Shown here: in pieces, positions 19,432-28,265 of the stretch | Numbering within the stretch: position 1 is the stretch's first letter | Layout of the letters: each line of letters begins with the position of its first letter | Assembly (NCBI GenBank): GCA_025060325.1 | Contig: JANXBW010000004.1 | Span: 62,001-126,000 of the forward strand | Origin: Thermoguttaceae bacterium | GTDB taxonomy: Bacteria > Planctomycetota > Planctomycetia > Pirellulales > Thermoguttaceae | Reading direction: 5' to 3' | Length of the DNA: 64,000 nt | Notes under the pieces: model-generated | Seen by the model: only the letters and a program-made list of their open reading frames with translations | What the model was told of the DNA's origin: nothing | The model's database searches: none | Made by a program: the position numbers and the translations under genes

Positions 19432-20505
19432 TCAGTAGCGGTTAGTATCTGCCCGTCCGCCGCCCACGGACACCCCCGCAAGCAGGCTTGTGGGGTTGTC
19501 GGCCCCGTCGGCCCCACCGACTTTGCCGTCAGTGAACACGGCGATATTCTCGGTAAGCCATGCCCTAGCCCCAAGGCCTAGGACGCCCGCATCGGACTGT
19601 CCGGAGAAACCAAGCATGGCGGTCAAGTCGAAGATGCCGATGGGATACCGCACATAAGGACCGACCACACTGCCACCCGTGGACAAAAATGTGGGACCTC
19701 CAACCGGTATCAGGAAGTAATCTCCAGGCTCATCTAGGGAAACACTAAAAGCCAACCCGGCCTCGCCCCCGCCTGGACCAACTAGACCAATATTGAACCG
19801 AAGTTGCTGGAAATGCGTTTCGTCGCCGTCCAAGGTGTCGGCACAATTGTCCCAAAACATCCAGAACGAGACTCGATCAACCAAGCTCGCTCCTACCGGG
19901 TTTCCAAACCGCTGAATTCCCACTGTGCCCAGAAAAGCGGTTAATTCCTCGTCGTGGAGGAACGCAATTGAGCCATAAACCCCTAAATTGTGCGTGAGGC
20001 GATATCCGCTAACGATACCCTCGGCTACACCGAAGCGAGAGTCATCGACGCCGGTTATCGCTCCGGAGGCGTACATCGGAGCTACCCACAACCAGGTGCT
20101 GCCGCGGGCTGAGGGATCGACCCAGCCTGTTCGCCCGGGGAAAAGTACCCGCGGACCAATCGCGGCTTCTTGGGCCCACGCCCAAGACGGATCCGGCGGA
20201 AGCGGACCAAGCAAGCCACCCTGTCCAATTCCCCCGCCGAATAAACCAGTGGTGCCGTTTCCTGCGCATGGGTCGCAAGCCGAGCCGGCCGATGTTCCCA
20301 TTTCGTCCTCGCTAATATCCGAAACACGCGCAACCTGGCCGGCGGAAGTGGCGGACTGAGAATAGCTACAAAGCGTGATATCAGACCAGCATCCGTTAGT
20401 GTCTACAAGGCTTGCCAACCCCTGCCACACTTCCGCCGACTGAAGTGGGCAGGCAGTAGCTGCGACGATCAGTAAAGCAGTTGCCAGAGGTGCCTTCCGT
20501 AGCAT
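19432..20505 (-). CDS. Secreted glycine-rich beta-type protein, possible outer-membrane barrel
   Basis: A protein of 357 residues with a clear signal peptide (MLRKAPLATALLIVAATACPLQSA, cleavage after about residue 22). The mature part is rich in Gly, Asp and aromatic residues, with alternating beta-like stretches (STWLWVAPMYASGAITGVDDSRFGVAEG, LGLGARAWLTENIAVFTDGKVGG). This resembles the planctomycete secreted families described as beta-barrel-like, but I do not recognise a named domain. ATG at 20505 is chosen because AAGGAGA stands just upstream and the signal peptide begins there; a reading frame extending to 20607 adds an unconvincing leader. The gene stands alone and ends at a good terminator. 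Several cysteines near the N-terminus (CW, CS, CDPCAGNG) could form disulphides. Function unknown. Confidence 0.75.
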   Translation of the reverse strand: MLRKAPLATALLIVAATACPLQSAEVWQGLASLVDTNGCWSDITLCSYSQSATSAGQVARVSDISEDEMGTSAGSACDPCAGNGTTGLFGGGIGQGGLLGPLPPDPSWAWAQEAAIGPRVLFPGRTGWVDPSARGSTWLWVAPMYASGAITGVDDSRFGVAEGIVSGYRLTHNLGVYGSIAFLHDEELTAFLGTVGIQRFGNPVGASLVDRVSFWMFWDNCADTLDGDETHFQQLRFNIGLVGPGGGEAGLAFSVSLDEPGDYFLIPVGGPTFLSTGGSVVGPYVRYPIGIFDLTAMLGFSGQSDAGVLGLGARAWLTENIAVFTDGKVGGADGADNPTSLLAGVSVGGGRADTNRY

Positions 20506-20810
20506 ATCTATCTCCTTAGCGTTGATATTTACCTGCTGGAACCGAAAACTTTTCGGGGAAAATCGTGTAACGGTGGGGGCGAACAACGATTTCAGGGGTA
20601 CGGGCATGGGGCGAAGAAGTCCCGCTTAGTTGTTGCTTCGGTGAGGTTTGGAGCAAATGATTAAAATTTCCCTCTCTTAGGTGGGGACACACCCAAACCA
20701 CGGAGGACCGCCGCGATAACCAGGGCTACCCCATAGGACGCTAAAACGAACCGAACGTTTGGGTAGTTTCCTCGGGATTCGCACTGCGCGGCGGGGTTGG
20801 AGGTCTTAAG
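20506..20810. other. Divergent intergenic region
   Basis: About 300 bases between the secreted-protein gene (minus) and the methyltransferase gene (plus). It must carry both promoters; no clear elements were recognised beyond the ribosome sites described with those genes. Confidence 0.5.
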
Positions 20811-21644
20811 TTGCAGGGTTTTTCGTCGATGTGGCGGAGAATCGCTAGTCCCCACAATCCGCGAGTCAAAGCGGTTCAGAAACTCCTTGAGCGTTCAGGC
20901 CGAAGCCAGGCTCATGCGACGGTGGCTCAGGGTGTCACCGAGATTGCGAGGGCTGGGGACGGCCAATTTCAAGGAGACCAGTTGTTCTTTTGCCCTGAGT
21001 GGTGCAGCCGGGAACTTGCCGAAGAATGCGCCCGGCGGCTAAGGGTTCCCCCGTCCGGAGTGTTTGAAGTAACACCGGAGGTCTATGAGAGGTTAGCGTT
21101 CGGCGACAGAAGAGACGGAATCCTGGCAGTTATCCAGACGAGGCAGCTTCCACTCGCCGAGTTGGAACCGAGGGGAGACCAACTTTTCCTTGTGGTGGAG
21201 GGAATCGAAAAGCCCGGAAATTTAGGTGCGATTTTTCGCTCGGCCGATGCGGCAGGCGCCGACGGGATAATCATCGCAAGCGGACGATGTGATCCCTGGG
21301 GACCTAATGTAATACGCGCTAGCTTGGGAACTATCTTTACGGTCCCTTTTTACCTCGTTGACACCGCGGAGGCGGTCCAGTGGGTAAGACGAGCCGCGAT
21401 ACGAGTTGTCGCTGCTGAGCCGGAAGCCACAGCGCTTTTCTGGGATGTCGACTTGTCGCCGCCGGTGGCCATCGTATTGGGGGCCGAACATGAGGGATTG
21501 ACGGAGGTGTGGCGGACCGTGGCCACCACCTCCGCGCGGATACCAATGCTTGGCCGTGCCGACAGTCTCAACGTGTCCGTTGCAGCCGCGTTGTTCTTGT
21601 ACGAGGCCGTTCGGCAAAAATTGGCGTCGGGCAAATGCCGCTGA
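20811..21644 (+). CDS. TrmH/SpoU-family RNA 2'-O-ribose methyltransferase
   Basis: A 277-residue SPOUT methyltransferase. All three SpoU motifs are present: EGIEKPGNLGAIFRSADAAG (motif 1), VLGAEHEGL (motif 2) and the knot loop IPMLGRADSLNVSVAAALFLYEA (motif 3). The N-terminal region (HNPRVKAVQKLLERSGRSQAH) resembles the substrate-binding domain of rRNA methylases such as RlmB and TsnR. It would methylate a ribose 2'-OH in rRNA or tRNA using S-adenosylmethionine; which site cannot be told. The TTG at 20811 is the better start: GGAGG stands exactly seven bases before it, while the next ATG at 20829 has a poorer site. Monocistronic. Confidence 0.92.
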   Translation: MQGFSSMWRRIASPHNPRVKAVQKLLERSGRSQAHATVAQGVTEIARAGDGQFQGDQLFFCPEWCSRELAEECARRLRVPPSGVFEVTPEVYERLAFGDRRDGILAVIQTRQLPLAELEPRGDQLFLVVEGIEKPGNLGAIFRSADAAGADGIIIASGRCDPWGPNVIRASLGTIFTVPFYLVDTAEAVQWVRRAAIRVVAAEPEATALFWDVDLSPPVAIVLGAEHEGLTEVWRTVATTSARIPMLGRADSLNVSVAAALFLYEAVRQKLASGKCR

Positions 21645-22008
21645 ATGTAGCCCTTCGCAGGACTGGCGGATTGGTTCTCGGCGACTCTCTTTACGATTGG
21701 CCGAAGAAGAATCTTGAACGATTACCCCTGAGGGGTCTCTGCGCAGCTCGCTTATTCAGCCTAAGGCACGGGCAAGCTCAACTCGGGAGGTCCCTTTTCT
21801 TAAATTCTTGAAAAAGGGGAGTAGTCACGGACGGTGCCAAAAAAGAAAAAGGGCTCACGAACGGAGCCCAGAAGGATTGATAGCGGTTTAAAAGGGCTTG
21901 CGAATCTCCCCAAATTTACCCGGTTGCCTAGGGTCGAGTTGGGGGCTATGGATTGGTAGGGCTATTAAGGCGAGGTGAGGGGTAAAGGGTTCCCAATGCT
22001 AACCTTGC
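21645..22008. other. Convergent intergenic region
   Basis: The stretch lies between the methyltransferase gene (plus) and the regulatory-domain protein gene (minus). It holds the minus-strand terminator at 21839-21869 and a weaker stem at 21791-21820 (TCCCTTTT against AAAAGGGGA) without a U-tract. Confidence 0.55.
21839..21869 (-). terminator. Rho-independent terminator of the carboxypeptidase-regulatory-like gene
   Basis: On the minus strand GGGCTC (21869-21864) pairs with GAGCCC (21856-21851) around a 7-base loop and is followed by TTTTTCTTTTTT. It lies about 140 bases after the stop at 22009. Confidence 0.85.
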
Positions 22009-22539
22009 TCACGGAGTAGCCGGGGCCTCTTCCTCCTCCTCGGAGACAGCAATTGCAACCGGGATTGCGATCGCAGCTGCCACGACACCGGCCACCACAA
22101 GAGGCCGGCTGAGAAACATTCCCAGACAACCTCCGATCTGCCCGCGTGTCAGGTCTTGATTGGCAACGACCAAAGCTCCCTGGCCCGCGCCCGGCGGAGC
22201 TAAGTTCGGCTGCCAAACCCGATAGCTAGCAACTCCGTTGGCTGCCGCTACTTGGTAAACGCCTCCTTTCAGTCCCTTGAAGGCAAAATATCCTTGCTCG
22301 TTGGTTTTGGCATTGCCGACTACCCGTCCGTTGTGCATTAGGGTTACCGGGACCTCACGCTGCGGTACCCCTTGAGCGTCGACGACTTGGCCTAGAAGAA
22401 TTCCGTCCTTGGTCAGCGCTACGTCACGGGGAGCCAGCTGATTGGCGGTTCCGGCAGCCAGAATTGGGGATTTTGGAAGGCAAAAACCCAGCACCAGGAG
22501 GATTACGAGCACACGCGAAACGCAGGAGTTAGCTCTCAT
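22009..22539 (-). CDS. Secreted carboxypeptidase-regulatory-like domain protein with C-terminal hydrophobic segment
   Basis: A 176-residue protein. Residues 1-29 form a signal peptide (VLVILLVLGFCLPKSPILAA). Residues about 42-125 form a single Ig-like/CarboxypepD_reg repeat (GILLGQVVDAQGVPQREVPVTL, NEQGYFAFKGLKGGVYQVAA), a fold used as a surface or transport accessory module. A hydrophobic segment (PLVVAGVVAAAIAIPVAIAV) and an acidic tail close the protein. ATG at 22539 with GAGGA just upstream is chosen; the frame is open to 22692 but that leader is polar and unlikely. Small proteins of this architecture are common in planctomycetes; the function is not known. The gene stands alone and has its own terminator. 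Confidence 0.8.
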   Translation of the reverse strand: MRANSCVSRVLVILLVLGFCLPKSPILAAGTANQLAPRDVALTKDGILLGQVVDAQGVPQREVPVTLMHNGRVVGNAKTNEQGYFAFKGLKGGVYQVAAANGVASYRVWQPNLAPPGAGQGALVVANQDLTRGQIGGCLGMFLSRPLVVAGVVAAAIAIPVAIAVSEEEEEAPATP

Positions 22540-23071
22540 TTTTTCGTCCTCGCCGTCCGTGGAAAAAAACGACCTTTTTGGTTTATTTCCGTCAACACGG
22601 GACTTTCCGCCCCCTGGGACATTCAGGCTGCTATTGCCGATATCGTCCGATCCATCGACAGACTTTACGCGCAATGAAAGGGATCGGCACAAATGATTGC
22701 GAATTCAAGCTGCTAGGTTGACTGAGCACGTCAGAATGGCGAATATAAGGGAGTCAGATAAAGCTTGAACCCGCGTTTGGTTTAACTGGGGAGCGGAGGG
22801 AAGGGAAAGCTATAAACGAGTGAAACTTATTAAGCTTTGTTAGATCCACTAAAGCTTAGGTGGGCGTGCGGGAGTCACTGAATTGGGGTCGAGGCTTTAC
22901 TGCAAGAAATGGATCGGACGCGGAGGGTTTGTGGAACTCGTGGGCCATTGAAAATGCCCCAGGCTATGCGCTAGGGCTACGCTGCGGGATGGCCTGGCGA
23001 TTAACCGGAGCGGCTAAAGCCGCCGGGTAATAAAAAAGGCGGTTCGGATAATTGGTGGGGATCCGTAGTCC
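22540..23071. other. Divergent intergenic region
   Basis: About 530 bases between the regulatory-domain gene (minus) and the P-II gene (plus). No gene, repeat or RNA was recognised. Confidence 0.5.
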
Positions 23072-23416
23072 ATGAAGCTTGTCGTGGCGATTATTCCTCC
23101 TGATCGTCTCGAGGCCGTCAAGGCTGCCTTGGCCGAGGCGGAAGTGTTTCGCCTTACCGTGATGGACGTCCAGGGATCTGGGCGTGATCAATTGGCTGCC
23201 GCATCGCGCGCCGGGGATGTGGGAGCCGGCCTCTTCCGTAAGGTGCAGCTGATGATAGGGGTCAATGACGATTTTTTGGAACCGACGGTGGATGCGATCA
23301 TGCGGGCATGCCGACCCACCGGCCCCGGCCAGACGGGGAATGGAAAGATCTTTATTTTGCCGCTTGAGGATTGCATCCGGATTCGCACGGGAGAGCGTGG
23401 CCCTGCCGCCATCTAG
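23072..23416 (+). CDS. P-II family nitrogen regulatory protein, atypical T-loop
   Basis: A 114-residue protein that aligns end to end with GlnB/GlnK. The start MKLVVAIIPPDRLEAVKAAL, the strand around residue 31 and the C-terminal GNGKIFILPLEDCIRIRTGERG (B- and C-loops with the nucleotide-binding Gly, Lys and Arg residues) are all canonical. The T-loop is not. Where GlnB has a GHTELYRGAEY-type sequence, this protein has DQLAAASRAGDVGAGLF, with neither the uridylylated Tyr51 nor the flanking pattern. P-II proteins bind ATP/ADP and 2-oxoglutarate and control nitrogen transport and enzymes. No ammonium transporter or glutamine synthetase gene adjoins. Signalling without uridylylation is inferred. 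The ribosome site is weak (GGTGGGG). Confidence 0.88.
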   Translation: MKLVVAIIPPDRLEAVKAALAEAEVFRLTVMDVQGSGRDQLAAASRAGDVGAGLFRKVQLMIGVNDDFLEPTVDAIMRACRPTGPGQTGNGKIFILPLEDCIRIRTGERGPAAI

Positions 23417-24177
23417 TGCCAGTCCAACTATGATCGCTCATTTGTAACGGGCACCAGTTTTTTTCGATTCCGGCGCCGGTCCTGAGGAGAGCTCCGTCGT
23501 ACGCGGCTTACTTGCGGGTGGGTCACTCACATGCCGTCCAACCGTGATTAAAGGCGCAAGCTCCTGCCTTTGCGCTCAACCTTCTCCTCTTGCATAGTGT
23601 GCGCCCGCCAGAATTGACGGAGCGCCGCATGGCGTACGGCGTTAAGAGCCACTGAACAAGCAAAGCTCATCAGGTTTGCGTCGTCAATTTTTTCGGTAGG
23701 GTCTTGCCGCATCCCTTTCTTACTCCGAGAGGAGGCAGGCGGCCGACAGCCGCGTACCCCCCGCGGGGACTTTGGTGGATTTGCGATTTCCTCGACAAAA
23801 ACTAAGCGGCGGAGGCGTTCGGCCGCTTTGATGGAGGAAACGTCGGCCGGCGAGACATGGGTGGCGCTAATCGTGGCGAAGGCATGTGGGCAAGCCCCGA
23901 CCGATTCAGTGGAGCCACCCCCGGGATTTTACGGGCCAGACCGTGGGCACTCGCGTCTCCAAACGAGCCAAACGGCGCTTCGGCCCTATCGGGCCAGGGC
24001 GTGGCCGGCCCTTCATACCCTGGCCCTACGCGGTTAAACTCAACTGGTAGGAGAGCCGGCTCAAATAAAGCGATGAGGCAGCGGAGTATCCTGAAATGAA
24101 GGATCGAATGATTTCCTAGGATGCCTGGGGGTTCCGGGAACCGTCGGTCAGGTCGGGGATGTCCGAGGTTTCTCACT
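23417..24177. other. Intergenic region
   Basis: About 760 bases between the P-II gene and the PRPP synthetase gene, both on the plus strand. A weak stem near 23553-23573 (GCGCAAG with TTTGCGC) followed by a pyrimidine stretch could end the P-II transcript. A 124-codon minus-strand frame at 23802-24176 looks non-coding. Confidence 0.5.
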
Positions 24178-25170
24178 ATGATGAGTGACGAGCTAAAGGT
24201 TTTTTGGGGGCGGGCTAATGAGCCCCTTGCGCGAAAGGTTTGTCAGTTCCTGGATGAGGATCTCAACAGGGGGTGTTTGCACCGCAAGACGTGCGTAGGT
24301 CGGGTCATCATTACGGACTTTCCCGACGGCGAGGTCCACTGCAAGATCGAAAACAACGTGCGTGGCCGCGACGTTTTTATTATTCAGCCTACCTGTCCGC
24401 CGGTGAATCAGAACTTGATGGAACTCCTCATCATGATTGACTCGTTTCGGCGGGCAAGTGCGGGCCGGATCACAGCCGTTATTCCGTATTTTGGCTACGC
24501 CCGCCAAGACCGAAAAGACGCCGGTCGGGTGCCGATTACAGCAAAGCTCGTTGCCAATTTGATTAGTCAAGCTGGCGCTGACCGGATTCTAACGATGGAT
24601 TTGCACAGCCCACAAATTCAGGGGTTTTTCGACATCCCTGTGGATCATCTGTATGCCGCTCCCGTCTTTCATCGGTACTTTCAGGAAATGGGGCTTCAGG
24701 CAAGCGACATAGTTGTTGTCAGTCCTGACGAAGGCAGCATTAAACGGGCGTTGATGCATGCCACCTACCTGGGAGCGCCTTTGGCGGTAATCGATAAGCG
24801 TCGACACGGCGACAATGTGACCCAGGCCAACCTTATCGGCGGTCCCATTGCCGGGAAGGTAGCCCTTCTTTTCGACGACATGATCAGCACGGCAAAATCC
24901 ATCTGCGGGGCCGCAGAGGTTGTTCACGCAGCCGGTGCCCGCGAAATTTACCTAGCAGCTACCCATGGGGTTCTCTGCAAGGGTGCGGCGGAAAGGCTTA
25001 GGCAGTCGCCAGCACGAAAAGTGCTTATCACCGATACCATTCCGCTTACGCCGGACCGCCAAACACCGCATATGGAGGTTCTAAGCGTAGCCCGACTTTT
25101 GGCGGAGGCAATTAAGCGCATTCACCATAATGAATCGGTCAGTCATCTGTTTGAGACTTCCTTCGCGTAG
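24178..25170 (+). CDS. prs: Ribose-phosphate pyrophosphokinase (PRPP synthetase)
   Basis: A 330-residue enzyme that transfers pyrophosphate from ATP to ribose 5-phosphate to make PRPP for nucleotide, histidine and tryptophan synthesis. Family blocks seen: FPDGEVHCKIENNVRGRDVFIIQ near residue 45, YFGYARQDRK at about 103, MDLHSPQIQGFFDIPVDHLYA at about 140 and the ribose-phosphate loop LLFDDMISTAKSI at about 230. The loop deviates from the usual DDMIDTAGT: Ser replaces Asp and Lys-Ser replaces Gly-Thr. VVSPDEGSIKRA likewise differs from the common SPDVGGVxRA. ATG at 24178 with GAGG nine bases ahead is the likely start; an upstream ATG at 24121 has no such site. The gene is monocistronic and followed at once by a hairpin. 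Confidence 0.93.
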   Translation: MMSDELKVFWGRANEPLARKVCQFLDEDLNRGCLHRKTCVGRVIITDFPDGEVHCKIENNVRGRDVFIIQPTCPPVNQNLMELLIMIDSFRRASAGRITAVIPYFGYARQDRKDAGRVPITAKLVANLISQAGADRILTMDLHSPQIQGFFDIPVDHLYAAPVFHRYFQEMGLQASDIVVVSPDEGSIKRALMHATYLGAPLAVIDKRRHGDNVTQANLIGGPIAGKVALLFDDMISTAKSICGAAEVVHAAGAREIYLAATHGVLCKGAAERLRQSPARKVLITDTIPLTPDRQTPHMEVLSVARLLAEAIKRIHHNESVSHLFETSFA

Positions 25171-25176
25171 CAAAGA

Positions 25177-25194
25177 CGCCCGGCTAAGCGGGCG
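25177..25194. repeat. Hairpin just after prs
   Basis: CGCCCG (25177-25182) and CGGGCG (25189-25194) pair around a 6-base loop, starting 7 bases after the prs stop. There is no U-tract, so it may protect or end the transcript in a non-classical way. Confidence 0.4.
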
Positions 25195-25345
25195 CAAGGC
25201 GGCAGTAGAACCGCCGGCACTCACGCCCGCTGGGATGGCCCTTATAGTTGATGGAGGCTAATTAATCGCTCGCGGAGGGACTGTCAGCCCGTTCCAACCT
25301 TTTTGCGCCATCGGCGTTGCTATTTCGAGGTTAGATGAGAGACGT

Positions 25346-26776
25346 TTAGCCCTCCTCGATCACGTTAAACTTCATTAAGTGGGCCAGATGCCGCACGCTT
25401 TGTGCATGGTCGCCGAAGAAGACCACGCGGTGCAAAAGTGTCATCATATCTCCTTCAAGAACGCCGCCACCCCAGTTGAACATCATCTTGGCTGCGTCTT
25501 TCACCCGGGTGACGATTTGACTCCGGCATGCACGAACTGACTTTTCTGGTACTTCGATAATCTCGGCCGTCGACAGCAAGATGGTGTCGAGATTAATCAG
25601 CTTCATTCGCGTCACGGACTGTCCCACGGGGTATTGAACCTCCGGTACACAGCCGCTTCCGCCAACCTCCGAGTGGCCACGGAGGAGGTACGGATACTCC
25701 GGCCCATTGGCCCCGTTCATCTTCAGCGGTGCCGTGCAGTGGGCGGTCCACACAGCATTCTTTGCCGTGTCAAAGGTGGCATTCCCCTGAAAGCCCGGCA
25801 AATCAAAGGCATATTGCATGATGACCATTGTCAGCAGGGAGTCCATGTCGCCCTCGCAAGCAGCGGGCAAACCTTTATCACGAAGCCGCGTAAATCCCAG
25901 GCACGGGAATCCTCGCGACAACCAGCCCATGCAAGTTCCTACGGCCAAAGCGTCGGCTTGCTCTTCCTCCATGAGTTGCTGGAGGGCGATGCTCACCCGA
26001 GCGGCTTTGAGGATATCCTCCTGAGTCGGCTCGATGATGGCCTTGGCATTCTTTGTCCACCGCTCAGCTTCCGCCTGAACAAGCCCTTCGTCTACTTTAG
26101 TTAACATCTCGTCGAAGCGCTCGTGCTGTACGGCGACAACTTCAGCACCCAGCCGGGCTTTGACTTGCTCCGGCGAGCAAGCAGGAGGCGTCCCCCGAGC
26201 AGGTGGGAACAGAAGGATGCGGGTTTGCTGGAGCAGCGGAATTACGCGCAGCAGGCGAATGGCCCGCTCGAGTTCGCTCCAGTCGCTGCTTGCCAGGAGG
26301 GTCATCGGATGGCCTTCTCGCTGCCAACGAGGCGGATACATCCAGTCATGGCCACTTGCAGGCAGAGAGAACACAACCGTCGGGTGTCCGCCCTTTAACA
26401 CAGGTTCGATCATCCGCAAAAGTGCCCCGATATGCATGTTGAGGATAAGCACGGGGCACCCAGGTCCCGTTCGTTCAAGAAGGGCGGTGGTTTCCTCCGG
26501 TCCCCGGGATTGCCCGATGACCAGTTCCACATTGCCTAAGCGCTGCTGGATCTCCTCTAAGCAAGAGCGAGCTGTTTCCATCTGCTGGGCGTCCATGTTC
26601 CAGCCTCTGTCAGCCGGCCCCGGATTCCCGGCGAAAATCACGCAAATCTTAGCTTTTTCCCGTTTTCGGGGAGGGCTTTCCTGCGCCCAGACGTAGGAGC
26701 CCGTAAACGAAGTCAAGAGAAGACTTCCCAAACCGCTCACTTCCAAGAATTCACGCCGATTGCAATGTTCACACAT
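25346..26776 (-). CDS. Tat-exported L-fucose/L-arabinose isomerase-like protein
   Basis: A protein of 476 residues with a twin-arginine signal (Arg7-Arg8 in NRREFLEVSGLGSLLL) and a signal cleavage region after YVWA. The rest follows the fucose-isomerase fold: an N-terminal Rossmann-like half, then AACEGDMDSLLTM with a Glu and an Asp that match the metal ligands of FucI, and a C-terminal half with DTAKNAVWTAHCTAP carrying the His. True FucI is cytoplasmic and about 590 residues; this shorter, exported version is a planctomycete-type relative whose substrate is unknown. The start has AGGAGG eight bases ahead. It is followed upstream by the Gfo/Idh/MocA gene on the same strand, 133 bases away, so co-transcription is possible. 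Isomerase activity in the periplasm is inferred only. Confidence 0.82.
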   Translation of the reverse strand: MCEHCNRREFLEVSGLGSLLLTSFTGSYVWAQESPPRKREKAKICVIFAGNPGPADRGWNMDAQQMETARSCLEEIQQRLGNVELVIGQSRGPEETTALLERTGPGCPVLILNMHIGALLRMIEPVLKGGHPTVVFSLPASGHDWMYPPRWQREGHPMTLLASSDWSELERAIRLLRVIPLLQQTRILLFPPARGTPPACSPEQVKARLGAEVVAVQHERFDEMLTKVDEGLVQAEAERWTKNAKAIIEPTQEDILKAARVSIALQQLMEEEQADALAVGTCMGWLSRGFPCLGFTRLRDKGLPAACEGDMDSLLTMVIMQYAFDLPGFQGNATFDTAKNAVWTAHCTAPLKMNGANGPEYPYLLRGHSEVGGSGCVPEVQYPVGQSVTRMKLINLDTILLSTAEIIEVPEKSVRACRSQIVTRVKDAAKMMFNWGGGVLEGDMMTLLHRVVFFGDHAQSVRHLAHLMKFNVIEEG

Positions 26777-26909
26777 CGGACCAGCCTCCTAAACGTTTGG
26801 GCCTATTTTTGCCGCGTCAACACATTCCGCCGAATTACCAGTTTGTCATTCTCTTAATGGGTCGCCACCTGCACTCGAAGGACGAAAACGTTTACACCGC
26901 GGCCCATTC

Positions 26910-28265
26910 TCAACGGAGCGGTGTGGTACCCGGCATGGCCACGGGATAGCGGCCGTCTGGCCCAGGGACTGTGGGCGGCTTGCCCTCCCACGAGTATTCG
27001 GAAGGCACAAGCGCTTCCTGCGAGTTAATCGCCTCTTCCCAAGAGATTAGCTTGCCGGTGTATGTAGCCATGCGACCCATAATCGCTAGCATGGTACTAA
27101 GCGCCATATACCACCCGTTGTTGATAGGCTCACCTTTGCGGATCGATTGAAAGAGGGCTTTGTGTTCCTCTTCGTACATGTTGCAAGATGGTCCTTCATA
27201 CCGCCAGTTGACTTTCCCTGTGATGCGGAAGCCATTCAGCACGTTACAAGTTCCCTCCGTGCCGAAGAACCAATCTTCCGTGTTATTCCAGCACCCAGGC
27301 ATCTGCCGGCAATAAGAGTAGAGCCGAGTCCCGTCTTCGTATTCGTAGACGACAGCATGGTGATCGTAAATGTCGCCAAACTTCGGATCAGTTCGGACTT
27401 GCCGGCCCCCCATCCCCCAAGCCCGAACAGGCGGCTTGTCCCCCATAGCCCAAGAAGCTTTGTCCAAACTGTGGACATGCTGTTCGACATTGTGGTCGCC
27501 GGACAGCCAGGTAAAGAAATACCAGTTGCGAATCTGGTATTCCATTTCCGACCAGCCCGGCTGTCGCGGCACCGAGCGTCCAGTGGGGCCTGTGTTATAT
27601 GTTTCCTGCATAGCAACAATCTTGCCGATAGCCCCGTCCAGCACGCGCTTCATCGTTTCCTGCACGGCAAAGTGGTAGCGCCAACACAGGCCAGAGACAA
27701 TGCTTAGCCCCTTCTTTTTTGCCAGCTCGGTCGATTCCAACACAGAGCGAATTCCAGGAGCGTCAACGGCTACCGGCTTTTCGCAAAACACATGCTTTCC
27801 CGCTTCAATGCAGGCCCGCAGGTGTTTTGGCCGGAAGTGCGGCACCTCACAGAGTAGGACGACATCAACCCCGCTGTCGATGAGCTTTTGGTAACAATCG
27901 AAACCGGAGAAACAATGATCCCTGTCGACCAACACGCGCTGGGGATCGAGCTTCTTTACCCGTTCCCAGCAGCTTAGCACATGATCCTCGAAGATATCCG
28001 CCAAGGCGGTGATCTGAATATTGGGATCGGCAGCCAGGGCATTCGCTACCGCCCCCGTTCCCCGTCCCCCGCATCCAATCAAGCCCACTTTCAAAATTTC
28101 ACTCCCGCCGGCATGAACGGCCCTCGCCAACGGCAATGTTGTGGTGGCAGTGACCGTTCCGGCAACTAGCGACACACCGCGCCCCAGGAAGAGGCGCCGA
28201 TTGTGGGCTTGTGGGGGTTTGCGGTTCTCACGAAGGTGGGCTTTCTCAGGCTGCAGATGGCGCAT
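26910..28265 (-). CDS. Tat-exported Gfo/Idh/MocA-family oxidoreductase
   Basis: A protein of 451 residues. A twin-arginine signal (NRRLFLGRGVSLVAGTVTAT, Arg23-Arg24) precedes a Rossmann domain starting VGLIGCGGRGTG at about residue 60. The family motif CEKPVAVD is present, and the C-terminal half carries the alpha/beta substrate domain (NWYFFTWLSGDHNVEQHVHSLDKASWAMGD), with His residues typical of this branch. Such enzymes oxidise or reduce sugars and polyols with tightly bound NAD(P). The ATG at 28265 is chosen because GGAGGAG stands eight bases before it; the open frame to 28493 adds an arginine-rich leader that is not protein-like. Its neighbour is a second Tat-exported sugar-type enzyme. 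Confidence 0.93.
   Translation of the reverse strand: MRHLQPEKAHLRENRKPPQAHNRRLFLGRGVSLVAGTVTATTTLPLARAVHAGGSEILKVGLIGCGGRGTGAVANALAADPNIQITALADIFEDHVLSCWERVKKLDPQRVLVDRDHCFSGFDCYQKLIDSGVDVVLLCEVPHFRPKHLRACIEAGKHVFCEKPVAVDAPGIRSVLESTELAKKKGLSIVSGLCWRYHFAVQETMKRVLDGAIGKIVAMQETYNTGPTGRSVPRQPGWSEMEYQIRNWYFFTWLSGDHNVEQHVHSLDKASWAMGDKPPVRAWGMGGRQVRTDPKFGDIYDHHAVVYEYEDGTRLYSYCRQMPGCWNNTEDWFFGTEGTCNVLNGFRITGKVNWRYEGPSCNMYEEEHKALFQSIRKGEPINNGWYMALSTMLAIMGRMATYTGKLISWEEAINSQEALVPSEYSWEGKPPTVPGPDGRYPVAMPGTTPLR

Noticed and set aside
23802-24176. 124-codon minus-strand frame
   Set aside because: Pro/Arg-rich, no ribosome site, overlaps the prs leader.
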